Assembly: GCF_000002425.4 (NCBI RefSeq)
Contig: NC_037256.1
Location: 13,135,573-13,199,572, forward strand
Source of the DNA: Physcomitrium patens
Lineage: Eukaryota > Streptophyta > Bryopsida > Funariales > Funariaceae
DNA length: 64,000 nucleotides
Direction of reading: 5' to 3'
Positions 63,586 to 64,000 of the stretch are shown here, piece after piece (the stretch's first letter is position 1; each line of letters opens with the position of its first letter). Under the pieces are notes generated by a model. It ran no database searches. It saw nothing but the letters and a program-made list of their open reading frames with translations, and had not been told where the DNA came from. Both the position numbers and the translations under genes were made by a program.

Positions 63586-64000
63586 TCTACCCCCTCTGAA
63601 CCTGTGCATCCTCCGGTATGCACCAATTTATCCAATTGCTGTTTGATTCAAAACATATTCTCTACGTCTTTGTACAGTTCGTCTTCGTCACCTTCATTAT
63701 CTAAATCACTTTCATCTTCTTGCTGCGGAATCTGTATACCTTCATTAAGGTCTTCCATATTCATCTCTACGTGTCTTCGTTTAAATATTTTTACTCGCTT
63801 TCCTGCAATTGGTATTTTCAATTTTGTACCATCTAACTCTCGTAATGAGTAAGTCGCATTATCATGAACAGTTGTTACCACATATGGTCCAAACCAACGT
63901 TTTGAAATTTCCGCAAAGTACTATGTTGATTATCCAGACTATTGTCATAAACAAGTACCCAGTCACCTTCCTCGATTGCTTTTGGTCTCAATCGATGTTG
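63586..64000 (-). mobile_element. Ty3/gypsy element D, 3' end of pol (integrase GPY/F module)
   Basis: Minus-strand coding reads RLRPKAIEEGDWVLVYD, then (after a one-base frameshift near 63910) RWFGPYVVTTVHDNATYSL and ELDGTKLKIPIAGKRVKIF, the integrase C-terminal GPY/F module. The frame ends at 63648 with an acidic tail and no chromodomain. The rest of the element lies to the right of the window. Confidence 0.78.

Overview
This is nuclear DNA of a land plant. Gene islands with GT-AG introns encode plant-specific families: a SnRK1 beta subunit, a CASP-like protein, a plant-type PI-PLC, a plastid SET methyltransferase and DUF674 proteins. They alternate with very AT-rich, transposon-filled intergenic DNA. 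Short-to-medium introns, extreme AT richness outside genes and abundant Ty3/gypsy chromoviruses suggest a non-seed plant, most likely a moss of the Physcomitrium type. That placement is inference from general features, not from a species marker.

Left part (1-15.7 kb). The 3' end of a DUF674 gene (+) is followed by a seemingly perfect 522-bp tandem duplication. About 4 kb further lies a second DUF674 locus (-) that looks inactivated. Next come an eight-exon canopy/MSAP-type ER protein (-, 9.4-11.8 kb), a doubtful small gene near 12.7 kb, and a three-exon CASP-like membrane protein (+, 13.7-15.7 kb).

Middle (15.7-43.3 kb). Two degraded gypsy LTR-gag units (-) fill 16.7-20.1 kb. A nine-exon PI-PLC (+, 23.6-27.0 kb) and a 13-exon Rubisco-LSMT-like SET gene (-, 29.2-33.1 kb) follow. 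A dead Helitron (-, 34.1-36.6 kb) separates them from a DUF642-like secreted or membrane protein (-, 38.0-38.9 kb) and the SnRK1 beta subunit (-, 40.1-42.6 kb). For the multi-exon genes I joined exons by hand. Every junction is GT-AG and in phase in the MSAP, CASP-like, PLC, SET and beta-subunit models.

Right part (43.3-64 kb). This is retroelement territory: a copia relic (-), a heavily mutated chromovirus A (+, 46.05-51.3 kb), then a nest. Gypsy element B (+, to 57.78 kb) is cut in its integrase by chromovirus C (-, from 57.783 kb). C is cut in its reverse transcriptase by an LTR of family E/D (+, from 61.232 kb). That LTR is cut near its 3' end by a second, inverted member of the same family (D, -, from 62.328 kb to beyond the window). 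The two inverted LTRs form a hairpin with arms of over 1 kb.

The most interesting signal is in the LTR of element C. A dense array of perfect heat-shock-element pentamers (alternating GAA/TTC, about 27 units) lies directly upstream of a TATA box on the element's own transcribed strand. This suggests a heat-inducible chromovirus, by analogy with the copia element ONSEN.
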